NCBI GenBank assembly: GCA_016785225.1
Contig: JAFBJZ010000918.1
Coordinates: forward strand, 1,060,001 to 1,124,000
Source of the DNA: Psettodes erumei
Taxonomy: Eukaryota > Chordata > Actinopteri > Pleuronectiformes > Psettodidae
Length of the DNA stretch: 64,000 nt
Direction: 5' to 3'
The position numbers were made by a program, and so were the translations under genes. Below, in pieces: positions 12,648 through 23,980 of the stretch (position 1 is its first letter; every line of letters begins with the position of its first letter). The notes below the pieces were generated by a model. The model worked only from the letters and a program-made list of their open reading frames with translations. It did no database searches and was not told where the DNA came from.

Positions 12648-12900
12648 AGAGTCATGGAGCTTGAAACCAAGCCAGCACCTCATGTGTTCATTCTTATGGA
12701 TGAGGCTGGATTCCACTTGGCCAAAACACACCAGCAGGGAAATGTTATTGGAAACAGAGGTGGGTGTCAGCATTACAATGAGGGCAGCAATATCTCGCGA
12801 TGGGCCGCTGTTACATAAACTGTTACGCAGTAGGGCCTTTACAACACATAGTTCCTCATTTCATTTCTTGATAAAAGGCTTGTGCGAGGTGAAGACAGGT
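12648..12900 (+). mobile_element. Fragment of a Tc1/mariner-IS630 type transposase (pseudogene)
   Basis: From the ATG at 12654 the frame reads MELETKPAPHVFI..MDEAGFHLAKT..GNVIGN. After about position 12760 the similarity continues in another frame as SITMRAAISRDGPLLHK. This matches the DDE-type transposase block common in fish genomes; MDEAGF carries the second catalytic Asp. The frameshift and missing ends make it a dead relic. No terminal repeats were found nearby. Confidence 0.65.
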
Positions 12901-15900
12901 TGCAGGTAGGGTGGAATGTTTGTCATTGTGAAAAACGATGTGGCACTTGAAGGTTCTCTGCTGTCACGTGGAGGTTTACATCCCTTCCCTTTCCCTTCTG
13001 CCTGAACTCATGATCAGATGTCTCTCTGGCTGGGATGTGGACCAGGACTTGCGGCCAAATTCAGAAGACAGGGTTGAGACAAGTGCAATTGTATTTCCAT
13101 ATCTGTAGCTATCCTTTAGTCCTATATGATCTGTATGCATATGTTGTTTACTGACTGGATGAAGTATATTGCAGCATTTCTGATTTATTGAAATCTTGGT
13201 TTATGAATAAACGAACGAATGAATTGATAAAAGCTCTAGGAAAGAGAATAGTGGTACATGTTTGGCTGGTACCTGAAGCTCGACAAGCCACTGCATTTAA
13301 GAAGTTGGATAGCCTGGAAATGGTTCTCCTCATAAGTGTCATTAAAACAAAAAATAATGCACAACAAGCCGTTCTTTTTTTCCCAGACCAAGATCCTGAC
13401 TCCTTTCTCCGCTGGCAAGGTCAGAGCAGAAGGATTACCCGGCTGCTGTTTGATGAGTTGTTTTGTGCGGCTCGGTTTGTTTGACCTTTAGCTCTGCTTT
13501 TTATTAACAAACAAGCTTAGACACCCAAACACCCATGCAAGCACACAAAGCAGGAGAGGCAGACCGCGTGCAGAATAACTCCTCTTCATATACTGACACC
13601 GGTAGTCAAACCTGCTACTCTTCTCCTTGAGTCCGGCCTGATGACATGTGGCGACAGCCGGAGAAAGCAGTGAGGGGAATCTACATGAGACGTATTACAC
13701 CTGGGTTTAAACAACAGACTGAGACGAAGAAGCGATGCCTTGGCTTTGTCCTTGGCTCTTCACGGGCTGATAAACCATTGATTAGTGCATTACCAGCAGC
13801 TAAACATTTTGCAAACACACACACACACACAAGACATAATAAACACAGATGGGCAGGTGCAGCTTGCATGTGTGTCTGTGTGTGTGTGGCTTTGGCAGCC
13901 GCCGTTGTTGTTCTGCTCCTGATTTGAACTCTCCATTTTCTCCTCCATTTACGTAGTCGGTCGGGTCATTTCATTTGGAAGGTTCGACTCTGTCGTCTCC
14001 CCGATGCGAACGGCATCTCTTTCCATCTCTTTCTTCCTCTCTTTCTCTTTGCTCCATCAACTCAAAGCTTTGCCAGTTTTCCAGCCCACGTCGATCAGCC
14101 TAACGCTGTTTGCTTTTTCATTCTCCATTTCCTGTGCTATCCACCTTTCACTCGGCCATGTTATTCATGCACTTCAGTTCTCCTGCCACTGATATATAAT
14201 AATCATGAAAAAGTGAGGAGGTACTGTGTGTGGAGAGGGCTCGAAGGGAGTGTGCAGTTGTCAGAGATGAAACAAAGAGCACAGAATATGCTCCAGTCAT
14301 CTCCTGTGGCCTCATTTCCCTCTGCTTCATGTTGGCTTACTGAAAGTAAATATCCTCTGCAGATGATGGAGTCCACCTGTATGCCAGTCAATAAGTCAAT
14401 CACTTTCTTTCTGACGTGTGACGGCAAAGCTTCTGGTAATCAGTGTAATTTTCGAACTGATGAGATATATCATTTCTTCGAGCTTCATCGATGTGTAATC
14501 AGGGGGTTCAGAGCAACTGATTGGTTCTGGTGGTGGGGTGGAATTGGAAACAAAAACAACAGCAATCAGTGAAGGACCACCTGGATCAATCAGTAAAATG
14601 CTGAAGCAACCAAGAGGTGAGATTTTGTGTGTCACATAAAACGGTCAGGCTGCAGTGCAGTCCTCGCTGTCATTTCATTTTTTGTTAAGTCTCAGTCAGC
14701 AGCAGCACCAACATCGTTCATCAAAAAAAAAAAAAAAAACACAGGAGAGAGAGTACAGAGAAAATAGAAAAAAGCTTGGATGGCTGCTATGATTAACTAG
14801 TGCTAGCATGTTACCATCTTGCATAGTTAGCCATAGTAAGCCATTAGCTCAGCAACTACAGTAGTGCATCTACTAGCCCTGCACAAAGTGCCTGCACTTT
14901 CTGATGTGACCAGACCTTTAAAAGTGACAAAGCACTCCTTTGGATGGTGCATGTCTCCAGGACTGAAAGGAGGGAGGCCTTCCCGGGGTTCAAACCTTTT
15001 AAGTTTTAGAGGGAGCTTGAGAGAGAATGTGGAATGAAGATGTGGAGGTGGAGGAAAGGGAGCGATGCAAACCCAAAACCCAAAGAGGGTGAAGTTAAGA
15101 GAATCAATTTTGCACTCTTACATTATTAGAGCAGCCTCAGGGCCTCTGCAGAAATCCTGTTTACGTGTGTTGGCATGTGTGCCAGTGTGTGTGTGTGCGT
15201 ATGTGCAGAATCGTGTCTTTGTTTAAAAGCTGAAGAACCCCCCTCCCCAGTGGGATTACAAGACTTTTGGGCCAGACAGTGAGGTCTGGCGGGGGAGCGA
15301 AATGAGGAGCAGGGGTGTTGAAATACGAAATGCCACGCTGTCGGCGGTCTGCATTTATCGCAGCTCCACAGCACCTGCTTCTCGCTCTCGCTCTTTCTCT
15401 TTCTCTCCTGCCTCTTCTTAACACTCTCTGCGGCTCCTATCAGCCCTCTCTCTTGTACTCAGCACAGAGCCGTTGCTCCTCTCCCGCTCTTTGCTAACCT
15501 CTTTGTCAGCAAACCCGGGACATGCTAGTCAGTTCAGTTCAGATGTCTTCACTAGTATGGCATTGATCCATTTTGAGTAGTGGTAACCTTTAATCTAATA
15601 ATTTAAGATTAATCATTATGGAACAGAGCTGGTAAAAATATCTTAATGTAACTATTCACTGAAAGTATTTCATAGAAAGCACATCAAGTGAAAAAAAAAA
15701 AAAAACAACAAATAATGTCCAATATGAAATCTGCCATTTTATACATAATTTCCCCATTATAGGAGAGACCTATGAAACAAGGTATCTAAGGATTTTTTTT
15801 TTTACAATACTCAACAAAAAACAAATGAGCACCCAAAGCCTTTCACTTAATCAAGACCAGACTTCAGACTGACTCTCCCCAAAAAAACAAGATGTTGTGA

Positions 15901-17439
15901 CTGCAGTACAGACATCAGTGTCTAAATGATAGATAAAAGCAAAATAAGTTTACGTCATTTTACTTTCTGTCTCTTGTCAGGTCCCCACGTCAGCTCACAC
16001 ATCTTTTGTACATGATTATTGTGTGAATTTTTTGTTGTTGCTGTTGTTGTTTTGGATTTAATTGCCAAGCTACTGTGACTTAAGGGCTTGAAAGCTTTCG
16101 TTTATGTCGATCTTACCTCTCCCGGAACTGTTTTTTGTTCCTTGCGCCCAGAAATCTGCGAAAAGCTCTCGGTCTGCTGTTTCTGCAGCTGAGACTCACG
16201 TACACACCATTCACATTTTCATGAGCTGCAAATGACTTGGATTGAAATAGTCTTCTATTTTAAAGAAATGGGCTAAACCAAAAAGCACCCACAGAGAACT
16301 GCAGATGCGTTTGGTTCCACGTTAGCACTTTGTCCTCTCTTCACGTCTGTTCATCTCACTGGCTGTCGTGGATCATAACAGACAAGGTGTGAGTCCTGCT
16401 GGTCCTTGGTGAGGGAGCAGAGATGAAAGGAATGGAAAGGGGAAAAGAATCTGAATGTCAGTCACAGCCAAAATGAACAGAGTGCTGCCGTAACAATGAA
16501 CAATGAACGGACCCTGAGAAAGTGATAGTGTGGGGTCAACAATGTCAGCATATACTGAGGAAAATTAACAAATTGGGGAAAGCAATTGAACCCAATCTAT
16601 CTGTGAACTTTTTCCTGATAATGAATTAGTGCTTAGCCTGGACAACAGTCTGCAGTGCAGCAGCTGAAGGAAAAACCTCACGCTGGAAGCGTTTCATAAC
16701 CTTGCCTAAAGGAAGGGAAAATGAGGGGAGAAATGTTTGTTAGCCGTCTTTCATCCTAACAATCTCTCTCAATTTGAAGGAAGACATGAAGGAAAAGTTT
16801 TTTTATGGGGAACTGAATTGACATCAGGACTTGAAACTCAATTAGCTCGTGCAGTTTTTGTCCTGACAAGTCTTTCTGTGCATACAAACAAAGAACTGCT
16901 CTCTGCTTGTGACAAACTGGTGATTTCCTCCATTCATTGGCAAATACGCTCGGCATGTTTTATTTGTGGTCACAAAACTTAGATGTATGGCTGAGTTTGA
17001 CCTAAGAAAGAGGAGGCTACTGGGCATGTGATTAAAGGATGAAGGCAAAAATGAATATGTATGATTAAAATTAATTTGGACTCTTATTATAAGAAAAAGA
17101 AAAAGCCATCCAACTGTGTGAGAAAGGAACTCGGTGCTTCTTGTAGCTGTCACCCCATTATTCCCCAGTGGTAACCAACAAAATGGGAGGATGTCAGGTT
17201 GAAGAAGGCGGCTTTCTTCGCTTGGCTGATATACTCCTGGCATATTTGAGAGGCTGCGGTTGCCATTAAAGCTGCAGCTGCTGTAGCTGCAGAGGTGACT
17301 ACCCCTGGTGTAGGAAAACCTACAGTCAAAGGTCTCACAGGCTGTCTGCAGAGACTCTTTGATAACGCTTGGTTTTGGTTTCTCCCTGATCTATTTTGTA
17401 GTATCCCTAGTGTCCTCTGGTTTGCAGTTCCACTTTCTG

Positions 17440-17600
17440 TCCTTCTGATTGTCTGCCCTGCTCCAACATGTTCCACCTGTGTCTCATTATCCCTGCCTCC
17501 CTTGGGTACATGTCTTGGTCTATCGCTTTGGTTTCTTCATGTCACTGCTTTTTGTTTCTGTTTGATAACTTGGTCCTTCATGTATTCTTCAGCAGTTCCT
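17440..17600 (+). repeat. Possible dispersed-repeat relic
   Basis: TGTCTGCCCTGCTCCAACA followed by CCACCTGTGTCTCATTA resembles a dispersed fish element, possibly LTR-derived. I cannot define its ends. Confidence 0.2.
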
Positions 17601-18068
17601 GAATAGTTGCCTTTTGCCATATGTGGGTGTCCAGGTAGTTTTGTTTGTCAGCATTGAGGTCCAGCTCTCTATAACTAAGAGGGGTGAGACAAGATTGAGC
17701 AGTATGTATTTGAAAGCCACCAACATTTACCTGTGCAGCTGGGATAAGAATGATGTGAATAGCCAGCTGTTTGATAACATGCTTGCGATAGCAAGTTTAA
17801 AATGGATGAAAAGGAGTTTTGATATGTTAATCTTAATCTCGTTTTTGAAATGTGTGTTGTATGGTTTAAGATTTTCTGAAAGAGCCAGACCTTTATGCTG
17901 TTTACTGCCTTTTGACATTCCCTACATTCCCTTCGTGCTCTCCTTGCTTTGCTTTAATTATGCATCTTATTTTTCTTCCACTGTCCCTCAGCCCACTGAA
18001 AGACACATTTCATTTTATCTGCAGCTGTAGCGACGTCATATGTGACTGTATCTCTGAATAATCCTGCC

Positions 18069-18112
18069 ATATGTGCATCTCTGCTATATGTGTATCTCTG
18101 CTATATGTGCAT
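18069..18112. repeat. 17-bp tandem repeat, 2.6 copies
   Basis: The unit ATATGTGCATCTCTGCT is repeated at 18069, 18086 (one change) and partly at 18103. Confidence 0.85.
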
Positions 18113-19765
18113 GTAAAATGTGTAAAAATACCATAATGAGATCAAACCAATGACAAATGGGACAGATTGCCAGAATACAATGTGTGAAATTATCCATTTA
18201 CTATTTATGCTATTTAAAAGCCTTTTTAAACCTAAGACTCTGTGTCTAAATGTGTCATAAACACTAAAATAAATGTGCCCACTTCACAATTAAGTTTTTT
18301 GTTATATTTTGTTTTGTTTCTGTGTCAAATCTTAATAGAATAAGGGTTTCATTGTTTTGTAATCATGGAATGAAATCACAAAACAACAAAACAATATATT
18401 TTTTCTAATAATTAAAGAGTTTAATAAGTTTCTGCACAGTGCCATAACTTTTTGTATTCTCATAATTGTAGAAACAACAACACGTAGAAAAAAACGGTGG
18501 TTCAGATGATGGCTTCCTGTTTCTGTTTTGTTTAATATCAAAGCTATCATCTTCACATCACCATCATGCACGCAGTTAGTCATTAAACAAAATAACAAAA
18601 ATTGGGCGAAAAGAAATGACAAAAATTCCAGTTTATGATTTGAATGCTGAATTTTTTTTCCATTTCTTTTATTTAGTCTTGGACATAAGGGCAGATCCAT
18701 CTATCACCTGACCAACATGTCTTTGTACAGGTGAATGAAGCCCACATGGCCTTTCCTGAAGATGATAAAGCCTAAGCCCTTGTGCCCTTAGCCTTATAAT
18801 ATCAAAGCAAATAGAAATTCTATTCACATGTTAGATAGAGTCTGGCTGCAGCAGATGGCTCCTAAAGACACATGTGAAAACTCACCAAGGCAGGGCTGTC
18901 GCTCCTTTTACTGCAAGACAGCACGTTAGTGTAATACTGATGCAAGGCTGGATTAGGCAAAGAGAGCATTGGGTTGGGGCCTTAGCATTCCCCCCAGCAG
19001 CCCCAGCGGCACAAGGTTCACTGTGTCAATTGGTTGTATATAATTTACACTACACTGGATTCAGCATTATTAGCCAGTCTTCATGAGCCAGTCTTGCTGA
19101 AGGGCCTTGTGTCAAAGTCTAACTTTTAGAAATGCTGTTCTCACATTGTGCATTTTCCTAAATAAAGATGAGCTCAATCAAAATAAATTACAACCCCGGG
19201 GCCAGGCACAGTAATACTCAAAGCAAAGGAGCACTGGTTAGTCTGTGGGTATTGGTCATAGAAAGGAGCAGAAGGGAACAAGAACAAATCTCTTCTTCTG
19301 GGGTCATGGGACATGTTACTGAAGACATGTTTTTGGGTAATTTAACTGACAGTAATGCTTCACAGTCATGTTTGTAGATGTGCAATCTTGTTCTGTAAAG
19401 TAAATGGAGTTAAAAGAACACTGTACTCCTGTTTGTGAAAGGTAGAAGCATGATATGAAAATACTCTACTGTAAATTAAAAGTACTGTATCTCAAAATGA
19501 TATTTATTTGAGCGAGCACAGTAAGTTATTTGCACAGCCATCACTGCCAGCATGCAATATACAGTAGAGCTCTCCTTTAATATTCCTGGTTGACTGCTTC
19601 GACCAAGTGGCCACTATGCAGCATTACGTACAAAATGAAATAAGTGTGGTCTTGATGACATGACAAGCTTCAGTGATTCTTCTCAGCAGCAGGCTCTCTT
19701 AGAGTGTGGAAAGGCAAATTGTTCCTGACAACACAACATGATGGGAAACAGAGCAGAAAAGTGAT

Positions 19766-19779
19766 CACACACACACACG

Positions 19780-19875
<96 letters not shown>
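19766..19875. repeat. Long (AC)n microsatellite
   Basis: About 55 dinucleotide units with two single G interruptions near the left end. It is the longest microsatellite in the window. Cys-Val or Thr-His reading frames across it are artefacts. Confidence 0.97.
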
Positions 19876-19876
<1 letters not shown>

Positions 19877-20139
19877 CTCAAAGAGCAGAAATGTATGTTC
19901 TTTTTCATGTCAGGCAGTTTAAATTTCATTTACACTCACTTCCAGTGAAAGCACACTGTCGCACACATTTTGTCACAAAGGCTGGTTCATGTGGCAACCT
20001 GAGCCCTCTGCTGGTGATGATTCACTGTTACAGCGAAGTTGCATACATACCTACATTTAATACTGTGATAATTCAATTACAATTCAGGTCAAATGTATTT
20101 GGTCGAGCATTTCACATGTTGACCAAAGTGTTTTACAAA

Positions 20140-20290
20140 GAAATATAAAATGCAATTAATTGATCAAAAGAAAAATGAAAACACAAATAATAATATCAAC
20201 AGTTTTATCATTATGATAAAACTACTCTTCATGGTAAATAAAAAATTTAAAAAAATTAAATTAAAATAAAAAAATAAAATAATATACCTT
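20140..20290. repeat. A/T-rich low-complexity tract
   Basis: Mostly A and T with AAATTAAA/AATAAAAT runs. It follows TTGACCAAAGTGTTTTACAAAG at about 20115, which resembles the tail of fish SINE/LINE families (GTGCTTTACA type). That reading is weak. Confidence 0.4.
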
Positions 20291-21620
20291 TATCGTACAC
20301 TGAAGCCCCACTTCAAAATTCAGTTTCACACAGAGCTCTGGTACCACAGAAGGTATATGTTGTATATATGTCCTGCATATATCAAAGTTTGAATCAAATA
20401 ATATTTGAAATAATCTGATTTGACAGACAAAGTAAGAAGACAAAGTAAGAGAATGACATTTCAAGACATACAAGTATATAAATACAGGTGAACTACACCC
20501 ACTGAAACCTTTTTCAAAGAGTTGCTCCACCTTCTTTGACACAATACAATAACATTTGCCTTGTTGTCTTTCTCAAACACCACAGCAAGGAGCTCACATC
20601 CTCCTGACTGCCTATTCAAGGTAAGCAGCATTAGCTCTGTCCTCAGCTTTGAGGAAATGAAACACACCAGAGGAAACAACTAAGCTTTAGATGAAATTCA
20701 ATTCAGTTCTATCTGTCAGCTTGTTTGCCTGATTTTAGTGACTTAAATGCTTCTGTACTTCAAAATAAAAGTAAAGTTACAGTGTTTTGTTTTGTTTTTC
20801 CCCATTTTAAAAAACAAAGCAAAACAAGCAATACTTTGTAGAGGTTTTAAAGAGCTACATTCTGAGTTAGGCTTTTCTTGAGTTTCAGAAAAAGGTTGTC
20901 TCATAGTTTAAATAACCTTCTGCGATAAATATGAACGAAATCTGAGCCTATATATATTTAAGTACTTTACAGTGAGGTGAAACAACTGCAGTGTGTGTGT
21001 ATTGCTTGTTTTTCATGTGGGTTCCAGTTAAAAAAGTGGCTTTGGCTTGTCACAGAATAGACGGATGTTAGGGGTTATTTAATAACTTTTATTTAACACT
21101 AAAAGATGATTTTAATTTGAATCTTCAATTGTGAGAGCAGGTTTCAACAGAGCAAATCATGACTGGAGTACTGAATGCAGCAGTGCTCATGGGAAAGTGG
21201 GCGTTACTTCATGAACAGGTTGAACAAGACCTGTTATCTTTAATAGTGCATTCCTTTATACACTCGGAAAGCCAACTGATGCAACCCGCGTTTTCCGATT
21301 TGCACAGTGTCAACGAGGGCTCGGTGCATGCAGCTTGAGAAAACACAAATGAATGGGGAAGTCGAGCCCCATATTGATAAGACATAGGTCACATTGAGAA
21401 AAAAAAATCTGCCAGTGCTACACAAATCTTGATTCAAGGGCCACTTATTATCTTTTTCCAGAGCTTTCAATCACATGAAAACTAATGAAGAGTATGAGAT
21501 GTGGGTGAAAGCTTGAGAAAAAAATGTAAGCGGACCATCGATTAAGTTTTTTTTTTTTTTAACATTCTCATTGTGTTAGAGTGATACTCCCAGCAATAGT
21601 ATTAGAGGTACAGAGTCATA

Positions 21621-22210
21621 TACAGTACTGGTTTTGGCAGGTGTGAAAAAATGCTGTAAATTAAGAATACTTTAAAGGATATAAATATATATATATTTTT
21701 TTTATCAATTGACGAAATGCAAAGTGAAGCAAAAGAAAAATCTAAATAAAATCAGTATTTGGTTATACTATCCTTTGTCTTCAAACCATCAACACTTTTT
21801 ATAGGTACACTTGAACAAAGTCAGAGATTTTGTTGGATTATAGTCAGGTGTATAATCAACCAATTATACTTAACAGGAGTTAATGATCTTTAATTTCACA
21901 TATAGGTTGAAACACAGCTATTGAGGAACAGCCACACTCCCTACCAAGGTGAGGTTGTGGAAGACAGTTTTATTTCACAGATCATACACCATGGCAAGCA
22001 TGAGCACAGACGCCTACGTCCACAGAAGATCTGTGGTTAGTTCTCCAAGATGTTTGGAACAACCAACCAGCCGAGTTCCTTCAAAAACTCTGTGCAAGTG
22101 TACCAAGAAGAATTTATTCCCTTTTGAAGGCAAAGTGTGGACGCACCAAATATAGATTTGTTTTTTGATTTCTCTTCTGTTCACCTGCCAAAAACTTTTG
22201 CACAGTACTT
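21621..22210 (+). mobile_element. Internally deleted Tc1-like transposon
   Basis: The left terminal repeat starts TACAGTACTG..GGCAGGTGTGAAAAAATGC; the right end is its partner, CTGCCAAAAACTTTTGCACAGTACT. TA dinucleotides flank both ends. Inside, the transposase start survives (ATG 21991, MASMST). The reading then jumps at about 22010 to the transposase C-terminus (TSTEDLWLVLQDVWNN..AEFLQKLCASVPRR). The whole catalytic core is missing, so this is a non-autonomous deletion derivative of about 590 bp of an element I recognise from zebrafish and salmonids. The left terminal repeat has also lost about 8 bp. Confidence 0.88.
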
Positions 22211-23098
22211 GTAAGTATAGAATAATATCAAGTTTTACTAATTATTAACATGTTACTTCATTTCTAAAGGGCTTCTTCAGAGCAGACATTCCAGGGTCAT
22301 GGTATTTTGCATGCTGGATCACTGTTATGACTTCCTGGAATACTTGATGGAACGGAGCCATCATTAACAACATTTCTTCCACCTGTGGATTTCCTTCTAA
22401 ATGACAAATGAAAATGCTGCGAAAAATCTTCTGCTGTGTTTACAATTAGTTTAGCTGTTAAACGGACGAGCTTGCTGATCGCTTACCTGAATCAAATCAG
22501 ATCAAATAGTCCACTGTAGATATGTAATCCCAGAGGCAGTTTCATTACAAGGTCATAGCATAGCTTGTTTATTCAAGCGTGTTGGAGAAACCAACCTACC
22601 TGCATGCATAATAACTACTGATTAAACAAACAAAAACACTGTTTATTTGCTTGGGAAATTTTCGAGTATGATGCTTCCATGTCATTGGCTCTAAAACGTA
22701 ATATGCATGGTCATGTGAGAACAGAGGTGTTTTCGAGTTTCAATTTCGACTGTTCCTTTTCTGTGTTAATGCTGCCAAAACCTGCTTGCTTGCATACACA
22801 TGCCATGGGGTCGGTGTGGCAACAGTTTGCCGTGCAATGCTTTTAAATGCTCCACAACTGGATTGGCGGGTTTTCACATGTGAGAGAGAGAGAAGAAATG
22901 TTGTAAATAAGGACTACTGAGATTCCAGGTTTCCGTCTCATATTTGAACTACCTGACTGTCATCATACTTTCCTTTACTGAGAGAGTTCAGGGGACTCTT
23001 GATAACATCTTTAGGATTACAAGGCCTTACATCAGTTCCTTTTTTAAACCCTTTTTTTCCTCTCCCTTACAATTTTTTCTCCCTGGTATATCAAACAG
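22211..23098. other. Upstream region of litaf-type gene
   Basis: No coding sequence seen. An untranslated first exon should lie here or further left, since an acceptor (ATCAAACAG) abuts the first coding exon. I cannot place it. Confidence 0.35.
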
Positions 23099-23103
23099 TT
23101 ACC

Positions 23104-23980
23104 ATGGAAAAGGTTCAGGGACCTCCCTCGATAATGACAACAGAGCCAGCACCGCCATATCCAGGTCCCCCTCCAGCGGGAGTCTTTTTGGGAGTTCCAG
23201 ATCAGTCTGCCATCCAGCCAGGTAAGACGTCGTGGACTTTTATTTGCATCAATGTATCTCCTTATTTCTCTCTTTTACTGTAATGTAGTTATGTCTTGAA
23301 TCTTTTTAGTCTATGTGTTGGGTGCCCATGCATTTAATTTGGTTTTTTAAACCATTCACAATTTAAATCTCTCCTTCTCATGTCCAGGTCCACAACCTGC
23401 TTACCATTACATCCCACAACAACCTCATGTCATACAGCCTGGTGAGCGTCTTTCTCTCCAGCTGTCTCTTAATAAGAAGTTATAGTAACTTCAAATTTGT
23501 GTAATAGAGAAAAGAAAATTTCAACTGAGACAGTTTAGACTGGTTTGTGGATAGCTGTGGATTGTAGTAGTAGTAGTAGGGGTGGTGTTGTTTTTCTTCT
23601 TACAGTGAACCAGGTGGTGGTGGTGCAGCAGCTGCCGACCGATGCTCCTGGACAGATGGTGTGTCCTCACTGCCAAACCACTGTTGTCACTACAGTCAAG
23701 CACAAAATGGAATGCTCACCTGGCTCATCTGTGCCGTGCTAGGAGTTTTCTTGTGAGCAGAAAATGCAACACACACACACGCACACAGACACACAAACAA
23801 TCATATATACAAAGGTATATACTGTATACACCACGTAAGAATTATTTTGACTTTGTTCCAATGCTCCACACCAGGTGCTGGCCCTGCTGCTTCATCCCCT
23901 TCTGTGTGGATGCTTGCAAGGATGTGGAGCATTCCTGCCCCTCATGCAACACTGTCCTGCACATCCACAAGCAACTCTGA
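23104..23980 (+). CDS. litaf: LITAF-domain protein (LITAF/CDIP1 type), frameshifted in this sequence
   Basis: LITAF-family proteins sit on the cytosolic face of late endosomes and lysosomes and act in sorting and stress or death signalling. Exons are 23104-23221, 23388-23441, 23606-23752 and 23875-23980, all GT-AG. The N-terminus is Pro-rich (PPYPGPPPAG). The zinc-binding CPHC knuckle, the membrane-inserting hydrophobic segment and the C-terminal block (CCFIPFCVDACKDVEH..CPSC) follow in the usual order. In exon 3 the frame breaks after KHKM at 23709-23711. Read literally, the protein stops at a TAG about 12 codons on. One base more in the G-run would let the frame run through the hydrophobic segment to the exon 3 donor and match the exon 4 phase. 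About 141 aa would be the usual size. litaf and cdip1 are hard to separate by eye. Confidence 0.85.

Larger units (their letters stand above)
12901..21620. other. Intergenic, repeat-bearing, no gene supported
   Basis: Nearly 9 kb between the sstr5 region and litaf. The open frames (for example 16842-17243 on the minus strand and 17614-18030 on the plus strand) start at weak codons, have AT-driven composition and match no family. Small GC-rich patches at about 13900-14100 and 15280-15520 could be regulatory or untranslated exons, but I see no firm signal. Contains microsatellites and AT-rich tracts listed separately. Confidence 0.5.

Noticed and set aside
16842..17243. 133-codon minus-strand ORF
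   Set aside because: Random composition, no domain, overlaps other spurious frames.
17614..18030. 138-codon plus-strand ORF
   Set aside because: It starts at TTG, is hydrophobic and AT-driven, has no family resemblance and no splice context.
19670..19922. ORFs encoding long Cys-Val or Thr-His runs
   Set aside because: They are translations of the CA microsatellite. The same applies at 28534-28766 and 63561-63816.
23701..23760. Programmed ribosomal frameshift in litaf
   Set aside because: No slippery heptamer or downstream structure is evident, and the family does not use frameshifting. A deletion or base error is simpler.
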